From Lojkania enalia (taxonomy: Eukaryota; Ascomycota; Dothideomycetes; Pleosporales): DNA of 49,394 nucleotides. Below, piece after piece: positions 1 through 11,773 of the stretch. Position 1 is the stretch's first letter; every line of letters starts with the position of its first letter. The stretch is taken from contig ML986672.1 in the NCBI GenBank assembly GCA_010094045.1, forward strand, positions 47,520-96,913. The letters run 5' to 3'. Under the pieces are notes generated by a model that saw only the letters and a list, made by a program, of their open reading frames with translations, was not told the DNA's origin and made no database searches. A program made the position numbers and the translations under genes.

Positions 1-945
1 TAAATTAATACTATATTAGAATATATTTTTTTAAACTTATAATTCTAAATTTAAAAGATAATTAGAAGAATTAATTAAGTATAAAATATATAAAAGAAAA
101 TATATTTAGTATAATAGTATAGTATTATATAATAAGAAATCTTTATATATAACTACTAAAGTATTTATAAATTCTTAGCCTTTTAAGAAAACTTATAGTA
201 CTAATACTTAAGAAAAAGTTTAACTAGCTTAATACTACTATAATAACTATAATAAGACTAAATATAATACTTATATATATTAAAAGAATAATAGGGAAAA
301 TTCTAAATTAGATAAAAATATATTATATATAAAATCTTTTATTAATATTAAATAAATTAACTTTTTATATATAATATTTATTATATTAAGAAAAAGTAGC
401 TACTTTAATAGAATAGCTATTTTAATAGTAGAATATATTATAACTTTTAAATATATATTATATTCTTTCTTAAATCTATTTAATACTAGTATTTTCTATA
501 TATATTTTATAAACTTCTATTATATTTAATTTAAAATTTAGAAGGCTTATTAATATATTTAAAAAACTATTTATATTATTTAAATTCTAGTAGTTTAATT
601 ATAAGAGTTTTCTAGTATCTACTATAGCTATAATATATATTAGAATATTAAGTTAGATTTATAATTAAAGAATTATCTCTTTAAACTTTATATTCTAATT
701 CTTTAGATTCTATTATTCTATTTAAACTTTTTTAAACTTATCTCTAACTTCTTTAATAATAGTATTTTATTACTAGATAATCTTCTTTAAAGTATTAAAA
801 AGTTTTATTCTTATAGTCTTTTTTTCTTTCTAAAATCTATCTCTAATATTAAAGAGGTTTATTTATTCTTATTATTCTCTAGCTTTTTAAGAGGGTTTAG
901 AAGCTTATCTAAGTCTTAGTAGTATTAGAGATAGTTTAACTAAGG
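1..945. repeat. AT-rich RIP-like tract, left edge
   Basis: Almost pure A/T sequence, dominated by TA steps, with very few CA or TG dinucleotides, which is the footprint expected of repeat-induced point mutation. No open reading frame of useful length survives and I could not match it to a particular transposon protein. It ends abruptly near position 945, where normal base composition begins. It resembles the tract right of 27.5 kb, so it is probably another mutated transposon. Confidence 0.75.
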
Positions 946-1313
946 GCCCTAGTCTAGCTATTGTTCGGCTAGGGGTTGATAGACCTATTAGAGCGCCGGG
1001 TTCTATGGCGGTGGGCCCTAGCCTTTTAAGCGGGAAACGACTGAATAAGTGTGGCCAATAGAGTTAAAAGAATGTCCGATGATGGATTTCTTCTCTATAG
1101 ATGAGAAGAAAAATGTTGTCTCTCAATTGAAAAGGTGAGGCGTGCGTGTCTACATTTTTGGCGATGAACCCCTTGGCGGAGTTATAACAATTATTATGAC
1201 GTATTTTACTATCCTATTATAGCTAGCCTGTTGCTTAGGCCTATATAATCTCACCACTACCAACCTCTGGCCATGCAGGCCACTTACCCTCCTTCAATAT
1301 ATCAACATCTGCC
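944..1313. other. Transition zone without a recognised gene
   Basis: Normal composition resumes here. A nine-base direct repeat, GGGCCCTAG, lies at 944-952 and 1013-1021 and may mark the edge of an inserted element. The rest, up to the polyketide synthase relic, holds no gene I can support. A possible continuation of the relic on the minus strand (down to about 1240) is too short to assign. Confidence 0.35.
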
Positions 1314-2795
1314 TCAGCAATTGATGCTGCCTGATACGCGACAGTTCTTGGCGTCAGTGTCCGGCATCGCTCTGAACGCTTTCAGTCTCCCCTTTTCGTG
1401 CATTAATTCCAGCTTGAAGGAGTAAATAATATTGCTTCCCTTAGAAGAGGACCAGTTCTGACCAAGTATATGGACTCGCGGAAGCTGCTCGAAAGTGACA
1501 GTCACCCTAGCCTTGTCTGAGACATTCAGCTCGAGAAGCTGCATCCGTAATTCTAGCATTTCAGCTACGGTGCAACGATGCAGACTACTGATGGCTCCAG
1601 CATAAGGTTGCTCGTCATGGTACCGTTCGTTACCCAAAGAATGTTGTATGCTTGCGGTAGAGGTATCTGGAGGATAGGCCAGCGCTCTTCTGTGAGGTCT
1701 CGAAGAATAGGTCCATCTATGTCAGCTAAACTCAAAACTGTACTTCTCTAAGCGAGTTCGTGATGTTCAGCTCTTCGACTGTGGAGACGAGAGTAAGGCT
1801 GGCACATCGAGGTTTCAACAAAACGTGCCGGAAGTCTACTTGAGTTGCTGTCCTGCTTATGTCTCCCTCAACAACAATAGTGTCCCCCAGCATAACTTGC
1901 TCAGAGAGAAATGAAAGAGGATTATGAACCATGCTAATCTCGTGGCTGACGGCCCGCGATACAAAGACGGAGGCGATGAACGGGAGCCAATATCCGGTGT
2001 GATTGTTTTGACACCACGGAAGCCGGTAGCCTTTAAAATTCCACCCCGCCGTGAGAGCGTAACTGGCGGCAAGTATTTCCGTCCCTCGCGGCCGACCCAT
2101 CATCTGGGGAAGCCTCCCATGGCATCGATCTTGACGACCTCAAGCATGACAAGGAAGCCTCCAGGTTTAAGGAGACGTCATGCGTTTACTAGAGTCTCCT
2201 CCAGACACGGAGTAGCGTGTAGGAAATCGGAAGCAATGACAATGCCATACGAGTTTTTGGTGTAACCCTATTCCATATCTAGTGTCTTAAAAATCTTCCG
2301 ACCAGCATACTGTTTAGACATCTCTCTTGCTTTGATAAAGTGACTGCGCAGATATCCGTGCATGTGTAACTAGTAAAGGTAGTCTTGTAAGGTTTCAGGG
2401 CAGGTGAGGAGGAAAACTGTGTTAATTCATATCCATAGAGGATCAAGCCTACTTATACTGTCTGTCCTAGGTATCACATGATATCAGGGCTAATCTTTAA
2501 TAGGGATCGCGCGATACATATAACCTTACAAGTCTTAAGGGCTTGAACTCCCTTTTGTGGCATCTCTGATCCTAGCACCAATCTCTAGGATGTTAGCGTG
2601 TGGATAACGGTGTGCGATCCTATACAAAATGGCAACGATGGCATCATTAAACGGTCGAAATCTTTGCGCGTTCTCGTAATAGTCGTCAGGCATGCCGTCC
2701 TGAGTCATTACTTCGAGGATTGTGATATCTTTGCGAACGGCGGGAGTATTACCGCCGACTCCATGGAGGAGAATGAGGTCGGCGTCGTGACCACG
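1314..2795 (-). pseudogene. Relic of a second highly reducing PKS (cMT to pseudo-KR region)
   Basis: Minus-strand frames read as the middle of a fungal highly reducing polyketide synthase. Near 2795-2560 is the start of a C-methyltransferase domain (DADLILLHGVGGNTP, then DGMPDDYYENAQRF and HRYPHANILEIG). Near 2350-2110 is its second half (VIASDFLHATPCLEETL, LLKPGGFLVMLEV). From about 1960 to 1314 is the pseudo-KR/linker region (FVSRAVSHEIS, VLSLADIDGPILRDLTEERW, NPYAG-like and VAEMLELRMQLLELN). The pieces lie in different frames with stops between them, and the SAM-binding GAGTGGAT motif has decayed to GARIRDAT. KS, AT and DH upstream and ER, KR and ACP downstream are absent. The methyltransferase sequence is unlike that of the intact PKS next door, so this is not a tandem copy of it. 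Confidence 0.85.
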
Positions 2796-3057
2796 GTTAC
2801 TGGATTATTATCTGTAAAAGACTAGAACTATTATATTAATTAAAGCTTCCGGAGTTAGGTTTAGCTTTGTCTTATCCTCATCAATGCTGTTTTAATGGCT
2901 AGTCGATAACTAGCCAAATTAGCAATATTCTGAACAGCATCTACAATTTCTCCAAGAATCTGTTGGAATATGAACTTTCTATTCTGATTAGGATGGGAAT
3001 CACTAATGCTAGAGCTAGTCTGCTAAAAATTAAATCTTACTCGTCTAATTCTAGTGA
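2796..3057. other. 3' flank of the intact PKS
   Basis: Short spacer between the PKS stop codon at 3058-3060 and the PKS relic. It contains a nested inverted repeat at 2884-2940 (separate entry). Nothing else is recognisable. Confidence 0.5.
2884..2940. repeat. Nested inverted repeat downstream of the PKS
   Basis: Outer arms ATGCTGTT (2884-2891) and AACAGCAT (2933-2940) enclose a second perfect inverted repeat, GGCTAGT (2897-2903) and ACTAGCC (2909-2915), around a five-base loop CGATA. It lies about 120-170 bp beyond the PKS stop on the transcribed side, so it could fold in the 3' UTR. A role in 3' end formation is only a guess. Confidence 0.5.
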
Positions 3058-6000
3058 CTAGGCCTCCGTTGCTACCTGTGAACGCGAAACAATTTTCTTC
3101 GCAAGCGTGCGAATGTTCTGTTCATCTAAGATCTCTAAAGTTTTCAAGGAGGCTTGAAATTCCCGCTTAATAAAGTTCCTTAGCTCTATAGCTATTAACG
3201 AGTCCAGACCAAAGTTGGAGATTGGCTTATCCAAGTCCATTGCTTCCACATCGACCGATATCAAACTCGCCAGCTTTTTGCTGACTGCCGTGGTGGTGTA
3301 GGTGAGAGTATCCTCTGGGCTGCTAGTTTGCAGAATGTTTGTGAATGATTCTTCCTTCGAAACTGTCTCTTGCTTTGCTTCAGTCACCGCAGACCCTAGG
3401 GCATGGGTGAACATTGGGGATCGGACGTTGCTGTTGGTCGAGACTGCATGGCTCAAAGATCGTGAGTCAAATCCAGCGACTATAAGCGAACAGCGGTCGG
3501 CGTGAGCGGCAGAACTAAGAAGATATTCGATCATTTTGTCCAGCTCGTCTCTCTGGATGGGTGTAAATCCAGATCTATGTAGTGCTTTGACGCGAACCTC
3601 ATCGCCATGAAGCACGTCGGCTCCTTCAATCATCCCTGGACTGAAGGTAAGATAGTGACAGCGTTTTGAATTTACTGAGTGAGCGAATGCATCTTGAACA
3701 GCATTACCGGCGTTGTAATTCCCTTGCCCACTGGTTCCAGCAATATTGGCTGCGGAGGAGAGCATAATAAAGAAGTCGAGGTCCATTTCGCCAAAGACCC
3801 TCTGTAGGTTCAACGTCCCTTTCATTTTCGGTTCGAGTGGAACCCGGAAGTCTTGTACTGTCATAGAGTCCAGGGTCCTATCCTGTATACGAGTAAGCAT
3901 TACTCTCCACGAAGCCGGCTCTGGTATATCAATGTGGGCCATCCGGTATATCATGGGCATGAGAAAGAAGGAACATAGACTATACCTGAAGTACCATAGC
4001 AGACTGAATAACACCTTTGATAGGAGGCAAGCCCATAGATTTCATAGTAGCTGCTGCAGCTCTAAGTTCATCTTCGCGAGCGATGTCACATTGGATGTGA
4101 TGAATCATGCAATCTTTCTTGAATACGCGAATGCTTGCCGCCAAATGCAGACGGTCCCCTTCGAGCGACCGGCGAGAAAGCGTAACAAGATGCTTTGCTC
4201 CTTTTTTTGCTAAGTGTGATAGGATCCTTTGTCCTAAGTCTCCCAGACCTCCAGCGATGACGAAGGTAGCAGCAGAATCTAGACCTGGCTCTAATTCTTT
4301 AAAACCGAGCACTGAGACCATGGAGCCTTCTTTCACTTCTAGCACAGTATCTCTGCTGTACTTGTCTGATCGGGCTCGTCGGATGACATCTCTGATGTCT
4401 GCAACATTTTCAATTGTAAAAGGAAGCTCAGATAACGGTAACGAATCTGTACTTATCAAGTGTGCGGCTTGTTTAAGTAGTTCTGCAGCTTTCTGAGGCT
4501 TCGCTCCAAGGAAAGCATCGAAATCAAACGAATGTAGAGTGATGTTTGGGGGCAGTTGGTATCGATGGCGCAAGCTAGCGCTCTTCTTGACGCTACTTTG
4601 GAGGTTAATAACCTTTCCAAATGGTTCCAACGCAGCAACAACATGGGTAGGGATATCCAAGGTATTGCACGTGATAATAGTGTCTAGTTTCCGAGAAGGA
4701 CATAGCAAGCGCTTCGCCCTCTCGCGGCTTAGAGGACTGTTGTAGATAATGCATTCTGCTGGTATCAGAAGTTGCTCCTTTAGATAATAAGCTTCTGATT
4801 GGTCAGATGCAAGCACCACCACTTCTGCGCCTCTATGTCGAGCAATTAGTAGTAGCGCTTGACCAACAACACCGGGAATTCCCTGTATCAAGAGTCTCTG
4901 CGTAGGCGAGATATCCACTAGATCAAATAAAACATAGCAGGCAGTCATCAAAGCCAGGGGCAATGCTGCTGCAATGGTATATGACATCTGGGTAGGGATT
5001 TGCTGAGCATGGCATGCACAAATCCGCGGTCGACTTGCGCAGGGGCTCGTACCGACGGCCATGACGCGATCGCCGATGTTGAAATCTGTCACATTGGAGC
5101 CCAATGAGACGATTGTGCCAGAATATTCATGATACTTAGAGTCGAAACCGTTGAGCGGCACACCCACTGCTCGAACTTGTATCTCGATCTCATTCTCGGA
5201 TAGTGTGGCTCGATGCATGTGCGCTTCGTCGGCTACAAAGATAGGTCCCGGGACACCGCTAACCTCGTCATGGGAAAGAACGAGTGGCTGAGTTGTAAAA
5301 TCGGATTGTCCCAGATGTATGTTTTGCTGCGTTCTTGAGACCCATTGATTCATTGTATTGTTGGCTAGAAGTCTTGGAATATGTATCATATCGTCTCGAA
5401 AAATGAACTCGCGCTCGCTGTAAGCGTTTGGCTGGAAAAATGAACGATACAAGCAATTTCGTAGAAATTCAAGCAATTTTAAATCAGTACCGTCGAGATT
5501 CTGCTGTACGTCGACAGTGACCAAGCGAAGCTCGTCATTCTCGGCATGCGCAGTCCGCCCTAAACCGGTTATCAAATGTTTTACCGGGTTTGCTGAAGAG
5601 ATGGAATCATCGCTTGCACTGATCCACATGACTCGGGACTGTCTTCTAAGCATTGCGCAAAGTTTTTCAAATCTCTCTGGCGCTACGTCTGACAATAGTG
5701 GACACTTCCCATTATCAAGAATGATCTTGATGGCCCGATCGTCATCGAGACCAAAGTCAAATTCTTCCACCGCAGCACTAATTCTCCAGTCTTTCAGTAC
5801 CACTAGAAGCATTGATGCAAGACCATGCTGGGCTCGGTTTATTGGAAGAATCTGAACTGGATGAGCAAACTCGGGGATTGTGTCGTCGCGAGGTCGTGCG
5901 ACCATAAGGCTGTTCAGGTGTTCCAATTCGCCATCTTTCACGCTTAATTGTAGTTCCATGGACGTATCATTTAGTACCTGTCGCCAACGGTCAACATTCA

Positions 6001-9000
6001 TGAAAGGACCGTCTGGACGTCCATCAGTAGAACCTTTCCAATAGCCTGGAAGGGTGCCAAACGTAATGTGGTGGAAGGGTTGAGCGTTAACCAACTCGAT
6101 GATGACCAAGCGGCCGTCTGGTTTCAACAATGACCGCGCATTCTGCAAGGTAGTCTTGATACGAGACGTAACGTGGAGACAATTTGAAGCTAGCACGACA
6201 TCATAGCTGAGCAGTTCAAAGCCTTGGTGTACTGGGTCTTTCTCAATATCCAGTTTTCGGTAGTTGACCGAATATTCTGATAGCATGCTTGCCGCTCGAT
6301 CGAAGAACCCAGTAGAAATGTCCGTGAAATCATATACCTCCAGCGAAAAGCCAGCTTCTTTCATGGTTTGTAGGAACGGCAACGTCGCTCCTCCAGTTCC
6401 GGCACCGATCTCAAGAACCCTTAATTTCGACTTTTTGAAACCGAGATGCTTAACATACTGGCGTAGTATGTCATAGTCTAGGGTAGAGGAGTCTTCACGG
6501 TAAGCCTTGTACAAAAGACCATCCTCAACTACGAGTTGAAGCGCATTGACAGTCCCCGATACTATCGCAGGCAGTTGGTCTCCTATTCGGACTAGGAGCT
6601 CCATTTCAGTAAATTGGGGTATGTTTGGAATTGAAGGGCGACTGGATGGCTCGGAGGCATCTCGAAGTAGATAATTCGGCCCGCTCGTCCCTGTTTGACG
6701 TAACATCCATTCGAAAAGCAGGTGGTATTCATCCGTGATCTTCAGCTTCCCGTTGTGAATTAAGCCTAGGCATCTGTCGAGATAGAATGTAGTGACCTGA
6801 TTCAGAATCTGCACCTTCGCTTGTAGTGAGTGAGAAGCCTTGTTCTGATGCTTGGGCTTTATAAAATCCTGGGACGACATAAAATCAACATCGAGGCCCC
6901 AAGACATCTTCCAGCAGATGTTCCTTATGTCAAGCTGGTTGCCTTTAACAGAAGATGTGGTTTTCAAGAGACGAAGCTCCACTCCAGATATACAGAGGCT
7001 AGGTGTAAGGCTACGGTCGTTGAAAACGTCGATATCGCCTCTAGCAGTTCTGGAATTGGTCGATACAATATCAACATTAACGAACATGATTGCTCCAGCT
7101 GCATTATTTAAATTGGTGGACACAATAAGCTCGTCGATCCGGACTGGCATAATGGACCCAGGGCCGAGTTTTTGGGAAGCTAATGGTAAGCTAGAGTGCA
7201 TCAAGATATCCAAGGTCGTCGGGTGGATTGTGTGAGGCTGGATAAACCCGGCTGGCATCGTCTCCGCTACGTTCGGAATGGCAACGTTGGCGATGGCCCG
7301 ACCACCATCCATAAGTATACTTTGGACGCCTCTAAATGCGGGCCCATAAGCGTTTCCATGCATTCGTAGATGTTGATATACTTCCTCTGAAGAGACTTTC
7401 TTTGCCTTCATAGGCTCATTTTCCCGCTCCAGACAACATCCGTTATCCGCCCCGAACTCATGTTCGATCGCAAGATCAACCTCTACAAAGCCTCGGCAGT
7501 GCTCATCCCACGTATGATCATGGGTATAGGCAGCGACTCGGAAGTGGTAGTGTAGTCTATCGCTCTTATCTTTGTTCGAATCCACTGGCGTAAAGCTGAG
7601 CTGAGCTTCCGTTCTCTGAGGTGGGTCTGGGACAAGCAAGGCCTTTAGGAATTCAACATCTTTCAAAGTTGTCTGACGAACTCGTCGATTGGGAAAGGCT
7701 TCTTGAACAAGTTGCGAGATCGCTTCTATCGCCATACACAAGTATCCGGAGCCAGGAAAAACAACCAGCCCATCCACGACATGATCAGCTAACCAGGGTA
7801 AAGTAGCCACACTTATCATGTGCCTCCATCTTGGCTCAAGAGAGGCAGCCTCTGGACTTCTCAAGCCAAGAAGATCGTGGTAAGGGTGCTTGCGTAGGCG
7901 GTGGTCTCGGCTCAGACGCGATTCATGCCAATGCTTTTCCGTGTGGTCCCAGCAGTAGGAAGGAAGATCATGTAATACACTGGATGTTTGTGTCTCAGGA
8001 TCAAATGAAGATAGAGTAGAAAAATCTACTTGTTTTCCAAGCTCAAAAAGCCTGCCAGAAACTTCCAAGAGACTCTGCACTGCATTCTTTCCTCTCTGTA
8101 AGGGCGACAAATAGTCGAACTCAATAGGATCTGACATTTTTGCGATGCACTGTCTAATAGGCCCAGCGAGGGCACTATGCGGTCCAATCTCGATGAAGAT
8201 CTGGCGGTGTGTCGTCTCTGCGCGACAAAGCCGCTCCATACTCTCTTGGAAACGGACTTTGGAAACCAAATTGTCAACCCAGTAATCCGCATCAACAAAA
8301 CCACACTTTTCGCTCGCACTTACTGTAGAGAACAGTTTAATTGGGTTTTTCTGATTCTCAATCCCTACCGAGCCTATGAGGTCTTTGTACTCTTCGGCTG
8401 CGGCTAGCATATGATGGGAGTGGTAAGCCGTATCAACACGAAGTTTACGGGCAAAGATATCCTTTGAACTCAATATTACTGCGAGTTCATCGATAGCGTC
8501 TTCATCTCCCGATATTGTTGTGTTCTCAGGGCTGTTGAGGCAGGCAATGGAAACAATTCCTTTCGTAATCCGAGCAATATGCTTAGAAGCGGTTTCCTCG
8601 TCAAGACCAACTACAAGCATGGCTCCCTTTGGATAGCCCTTTTTTTGGCTTATGCCTGGGGTAAGGCCGCGGAAATATGAAATCCGAAGAGCAGTCGACT
8701 GTGAAATGAGCCCAGCGGCGTAGGCTGCTGCAATCTCGCCGCTAGAATGACCAATAACTGTGCTTGGATGGATTTCCATCTCGCCAAGAAGATCGATCAA
8801 AGCAATCTGGATCGCAGTGGTAGCCGGCTGTGCTATCTCTGCAAGATGTATCCGTGACTTATCGTTCTCATGTAAAATTTCGTCGATCAAGTCCCAGGCG
8901 GCTCCGAAGCTTCGGAGTATGTCCCTCGATCGATGCATTGAGGCCCTAAACACTGAAGACGACTCGTTGAGAAGTAGCTCGCGGCCCATACCGGGCCACT

Positions 9001-10673
9001 GTGCCCCTTGTCCGGTGAATACAAAGCTTATTGGTGTGTCTTTGGAATTAAGACTGGAATTGTGCAGCCCAACTGTATGGGCAAGCTGGTCGAAAAGCCC
9101 TTGGTGGTCATTTGCGACGCAGCTGAATCGCCATGGATGGCTGGTGCGACGGGTACATAGCGTGTAAGAGAGTGAAGACAAGGACAGACTGGCTCCTTGC
9201 GATAAAACCCAGGCACGGTGTTGTAGTATCGTGCTCGTCAATGATACTTGGCTTTTGGCAGATAGGACGAAAAGGCGTGGCACGACTCCGGCCGCTAGGT
9301 TCGGGGAAGGGTGTGGCGGATTGGCCTTTGGAGCACTTTCAAGCACCACATGAGCATTCGTTCCACCTAAGAAGTTAGCCTATTCTCGCATTCACGAGGA
9401 TTCGATTCTTACCATATCCGAAGCTATTCACAGACACTCTTGGCCTAACAGATTGTGGCCACGATCGAAGGACAGTTGGGATTGCTATGTTCCGATCGCT
9501 GAGCCGTAGGCCATTTTTCTCTAGTACAAAGTTGGCGTTGGCTGGAATTTGACGATGTTCGAGAATGAGGATGCTTTTCATTAGTCCAGCTAGTCCACTT
9601 GTACATTCTAGATGGCCAATATTCGATTTAATGGAGCCGACGTAAAGAGGAGTTTTCCTGTTTTTGCAGAAAACTTCGGTCAAGGCGTCGATTTCTTCTC
9701 GATCACCCGCAATGGTGCCAGTGCCATGAGCTTCCACATATGCTACGCTTAGTGGGTCCAGTCCTAGTCTCTGGAGGAGCCGTCGTCCTAAGTCGGCCTG
9801 TGCGGCGCTATTGGGATAAGTGATACCAGCAATTGTACGACCGTCTTGGTTGACAGCGCTGCCAAGGATGATCGCACGAATTGGATCCTTGGCCGCAATG
9901 GCACTTTCTAGTCTCTTTAGGATGAAAGTAGCGAAACCCTCTCCCCGCCCGTAGCCAGATCCACGGTGATCAAAGGGATATGATCGCCCATCAGTACTGA
10001 GCATATGAAGGTTGCTCATGCCAACTTGTTGATCAGGACTTATGATGAGATTTGCCGCACCAACAACAGCCATGTCGGATTCTCCCAAGGATAAAGACAG
10101 ACAAGCTTGGTGTATAGCTACCATGCCGCCGGAACAACCCGTATCTAAGGTTATGGAAGGCCCTCTCAAGTCAAATACATGAGATACTCTATTTGCAAGG
10201 ATAGCATCGCCAGTTCCAGTGGCCTGATATCGCGGTATATCCAGTGTATCTTTATAGATGTTACGATCGTAGTCCCGAGTAAACATAGCCACATACACAG
10301 ACGTTGCTGACTCTCGTATTTCGTCTTGTCGTTGGCCTCCGCTTTCGAATGCTTCATAAACTGTTTCAAGAAGTATTCGTTGTTGTGCATCCATGGCTGC
10401 GGCCTCTTGTGGCGTGATATTGAAAAAATTCTGATCGAAATCTCGGATATCTTGAGTGAGAAAATGGCCCCCGGAATGGTTGTGTGACCCGTTTGTGTCG
10501 TCAGGATCCGGGTGGTGAAATGCGCTTTCATTGTAGCGATCTAATGGAACATGTGACCAAGTATTGGTGCCCTCCTGCAGGAGCTCCCAAAGCTTTTGAG
10601 GGGAGTTGACACCACCAGGAAAGCGGCAGCTGATGCCGACAATGGCGATGGGAGTTGAATTTTCCTTATTCAT
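3058..10673 (-). CDS. Highly reducing iterative type I polyketide synthase
   Basis: A 2488-residue megasynthase once two introns are removed (9367-9412, 46 bp, and 3883-3985, 103 bp); the three exons total 7467 nt and stay in frame. The start at 10673 gives MNKENSTPIAIVG, the usual PKS opening. Order: KS ~8-425 (Cys180 in DTGCSG, His316, His354); AT ~534-850 (Ser628 in GHSSG); DH ~915-1220 (His949 in HxxxGxxxxP, Asp1140); C-methyltransferase ~1300-1530 (LEIGAGTGG at 1405); ER-like ~1790-2115; KR ~2121-2330 (GGLGDLG, GQGNYNAGN); ACP with Ser2442 in LDSL. There is no thioesterase, as usual in this class, so chain release needs a partner. The ER region is degenerate: about 15 residues are missing before EYSG, and the nucleotide loop reads GIPGVVG rather than AAAGGVG. 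Product predicted: a reduced, C-methylated polyketide acid; its structure cannot be read from sequence. Confidence 0.95.
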
Positions 10674-10757
10674 GATGATGGAAGTTGATTGGCGTGCGTT
10701 CCTGCTGTGGTAAACGGTTGAGAGCCCTAGGAAGAACGTACGTACAATTATTGCCTT

Positions 10758-10765
10758 GTATATAG
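10758..10765 (-). promoter_or_regulatory. TATA-like box of the PKS
   Basis: On the minus strand the sequence CTATATAC lies about 85 bp upstream of the PKS start codon, a plausible core promoter position. Assigned by position and sequence only. Confidence 0.4.
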
Positions 10766-10930
10766 GACCGCAAATAACCTCTCGCGAAGTCTTCAACTTA
10801 TATTATTTCGGCGAATACTTCTAGCCACATGATTAGCAATCAAGAATTTCAAATCCGCCTCGCTGCAAAGGGTAGGTACCCATAGTGACTGCTATGAAAA
10901 GGCGAAGAGGATTTCCCGCCCTGCTATGTT

Positions 10931-10955
10931 CCGGACTATAACAACGGTTGTCCGG
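10931..10955. promoter_or_regulatory. Inverted repeat CCGGAC-N13-GTCCGG in the PKS promoter
   Basis: Perfect six-base arms, each containing TCCGGA or its core, about 260 bp upstream of the PKS start. Inverted CCG/CGG triplets are the usual binding pattern of fungal Zn2Cys6 regulators. The palindrome TCCGGA also occurs once in the monooxygenase/SDR divergent promoter (19896-19901) and once upstream of the enoyl reductase pseudogene (21855-21860). Binding is inference, and six-base matches also occur by chance. Confidence 0.35.
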
Positions 10956-10965
10956 AGTGAGAAAT

Positions 10966-11773
10966 GTAGCCTAATTAGACTAGATATGTTGCACAGCGGC
11001 GTAGATGAAATGATAATGTGAGAAAATATTGGACTGAGAAGGATTTATCCCTTGCACTGAATCCGCTTGGCACGAGTGAAATACCGCTGCGCACTGCCGA
11101 CATTCATACGGCCGATAAGTTGGGTCTCTAATCAGACCGTATTTATAGATGCTGCATTGATACCTAGTAGGCCTGAATTGCCCACTGATCCTAGGGGGCA
11201 GCGTATCTCAGCCCACGAAGCGATCTGAGAATTAATGAATCACGACGATGCTGTAGCTAGTCAAGCACGGCCTAAAATTTCCCTATCTTTGCTAGCTAGT
11301 GGTAGTCAAAATTATCTCATTGGTTAGTCATTGAAAAGACTGGCCAGGTGGACTGGTCAAATACAGAGATGTCTAGTTATTGACTAGTCATCAAAACCGT
11401 AGCAATCTTTGAACTCTGTCAGCAACTCGCAGAGCATGTTACCACTGCTCTGGGAACCGGAGTCCTGCCATGTTTCGAGTTAGATATTCATGGGTCGGCC
11501 TCAGTCTTGAGGCAGCACTAGAGTTGGTCGAACGATGAGCCTAGTCGTGCAACCTGCAGGAAGCATCAATGTTGGCACCTCGCAGCGCTTCAGAACCTTA
11601 ACTAGCATAAGCCTGTAAGAGACTCAACCTCTTGCGGAATTTTTTCGGATATGAACCTTATCACTCAAAGATAGGTTCATATGTGAGGTTGGCTGTTATG
11701 CGTGCTAGCCACATGATAATATCGCTGGACCAACTTCTGGTACTAACTCGCTTTACAAGCTTCGCTCTACGCA
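10966..11773. other. Intergenic, upstream of the PKS
   Basis: No gene found. Between 11255 and 11390 the core AGTCA/GGTCA recurs at least five times (near 11258, 11303, 11325, 11355 and 11385), including the perfect ten-base palindrome TGACTAGTCA at 11381-11390. These could be bZIP-type regulator sites for the PKS, but this is untested. Confidence 0.35.

Noticed and set aside
180..195. DTGCSG in the PKS KS domain (residues 178-183) as an inactivating change from DTACSS
   Set aside because: The nucleophilic Cys and both His are present, and this variant is found in other highly reducing PKSs.
1924..2265. 113-codon plus-strand frame
   Set aside because: Antisense to the PKS relic, whose methyltransferase motifs read on the other strand.
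3302..9378. Many short plus-strand frames
   Set aside because: Antisense to the PKS exons; no start context or domain of their own.
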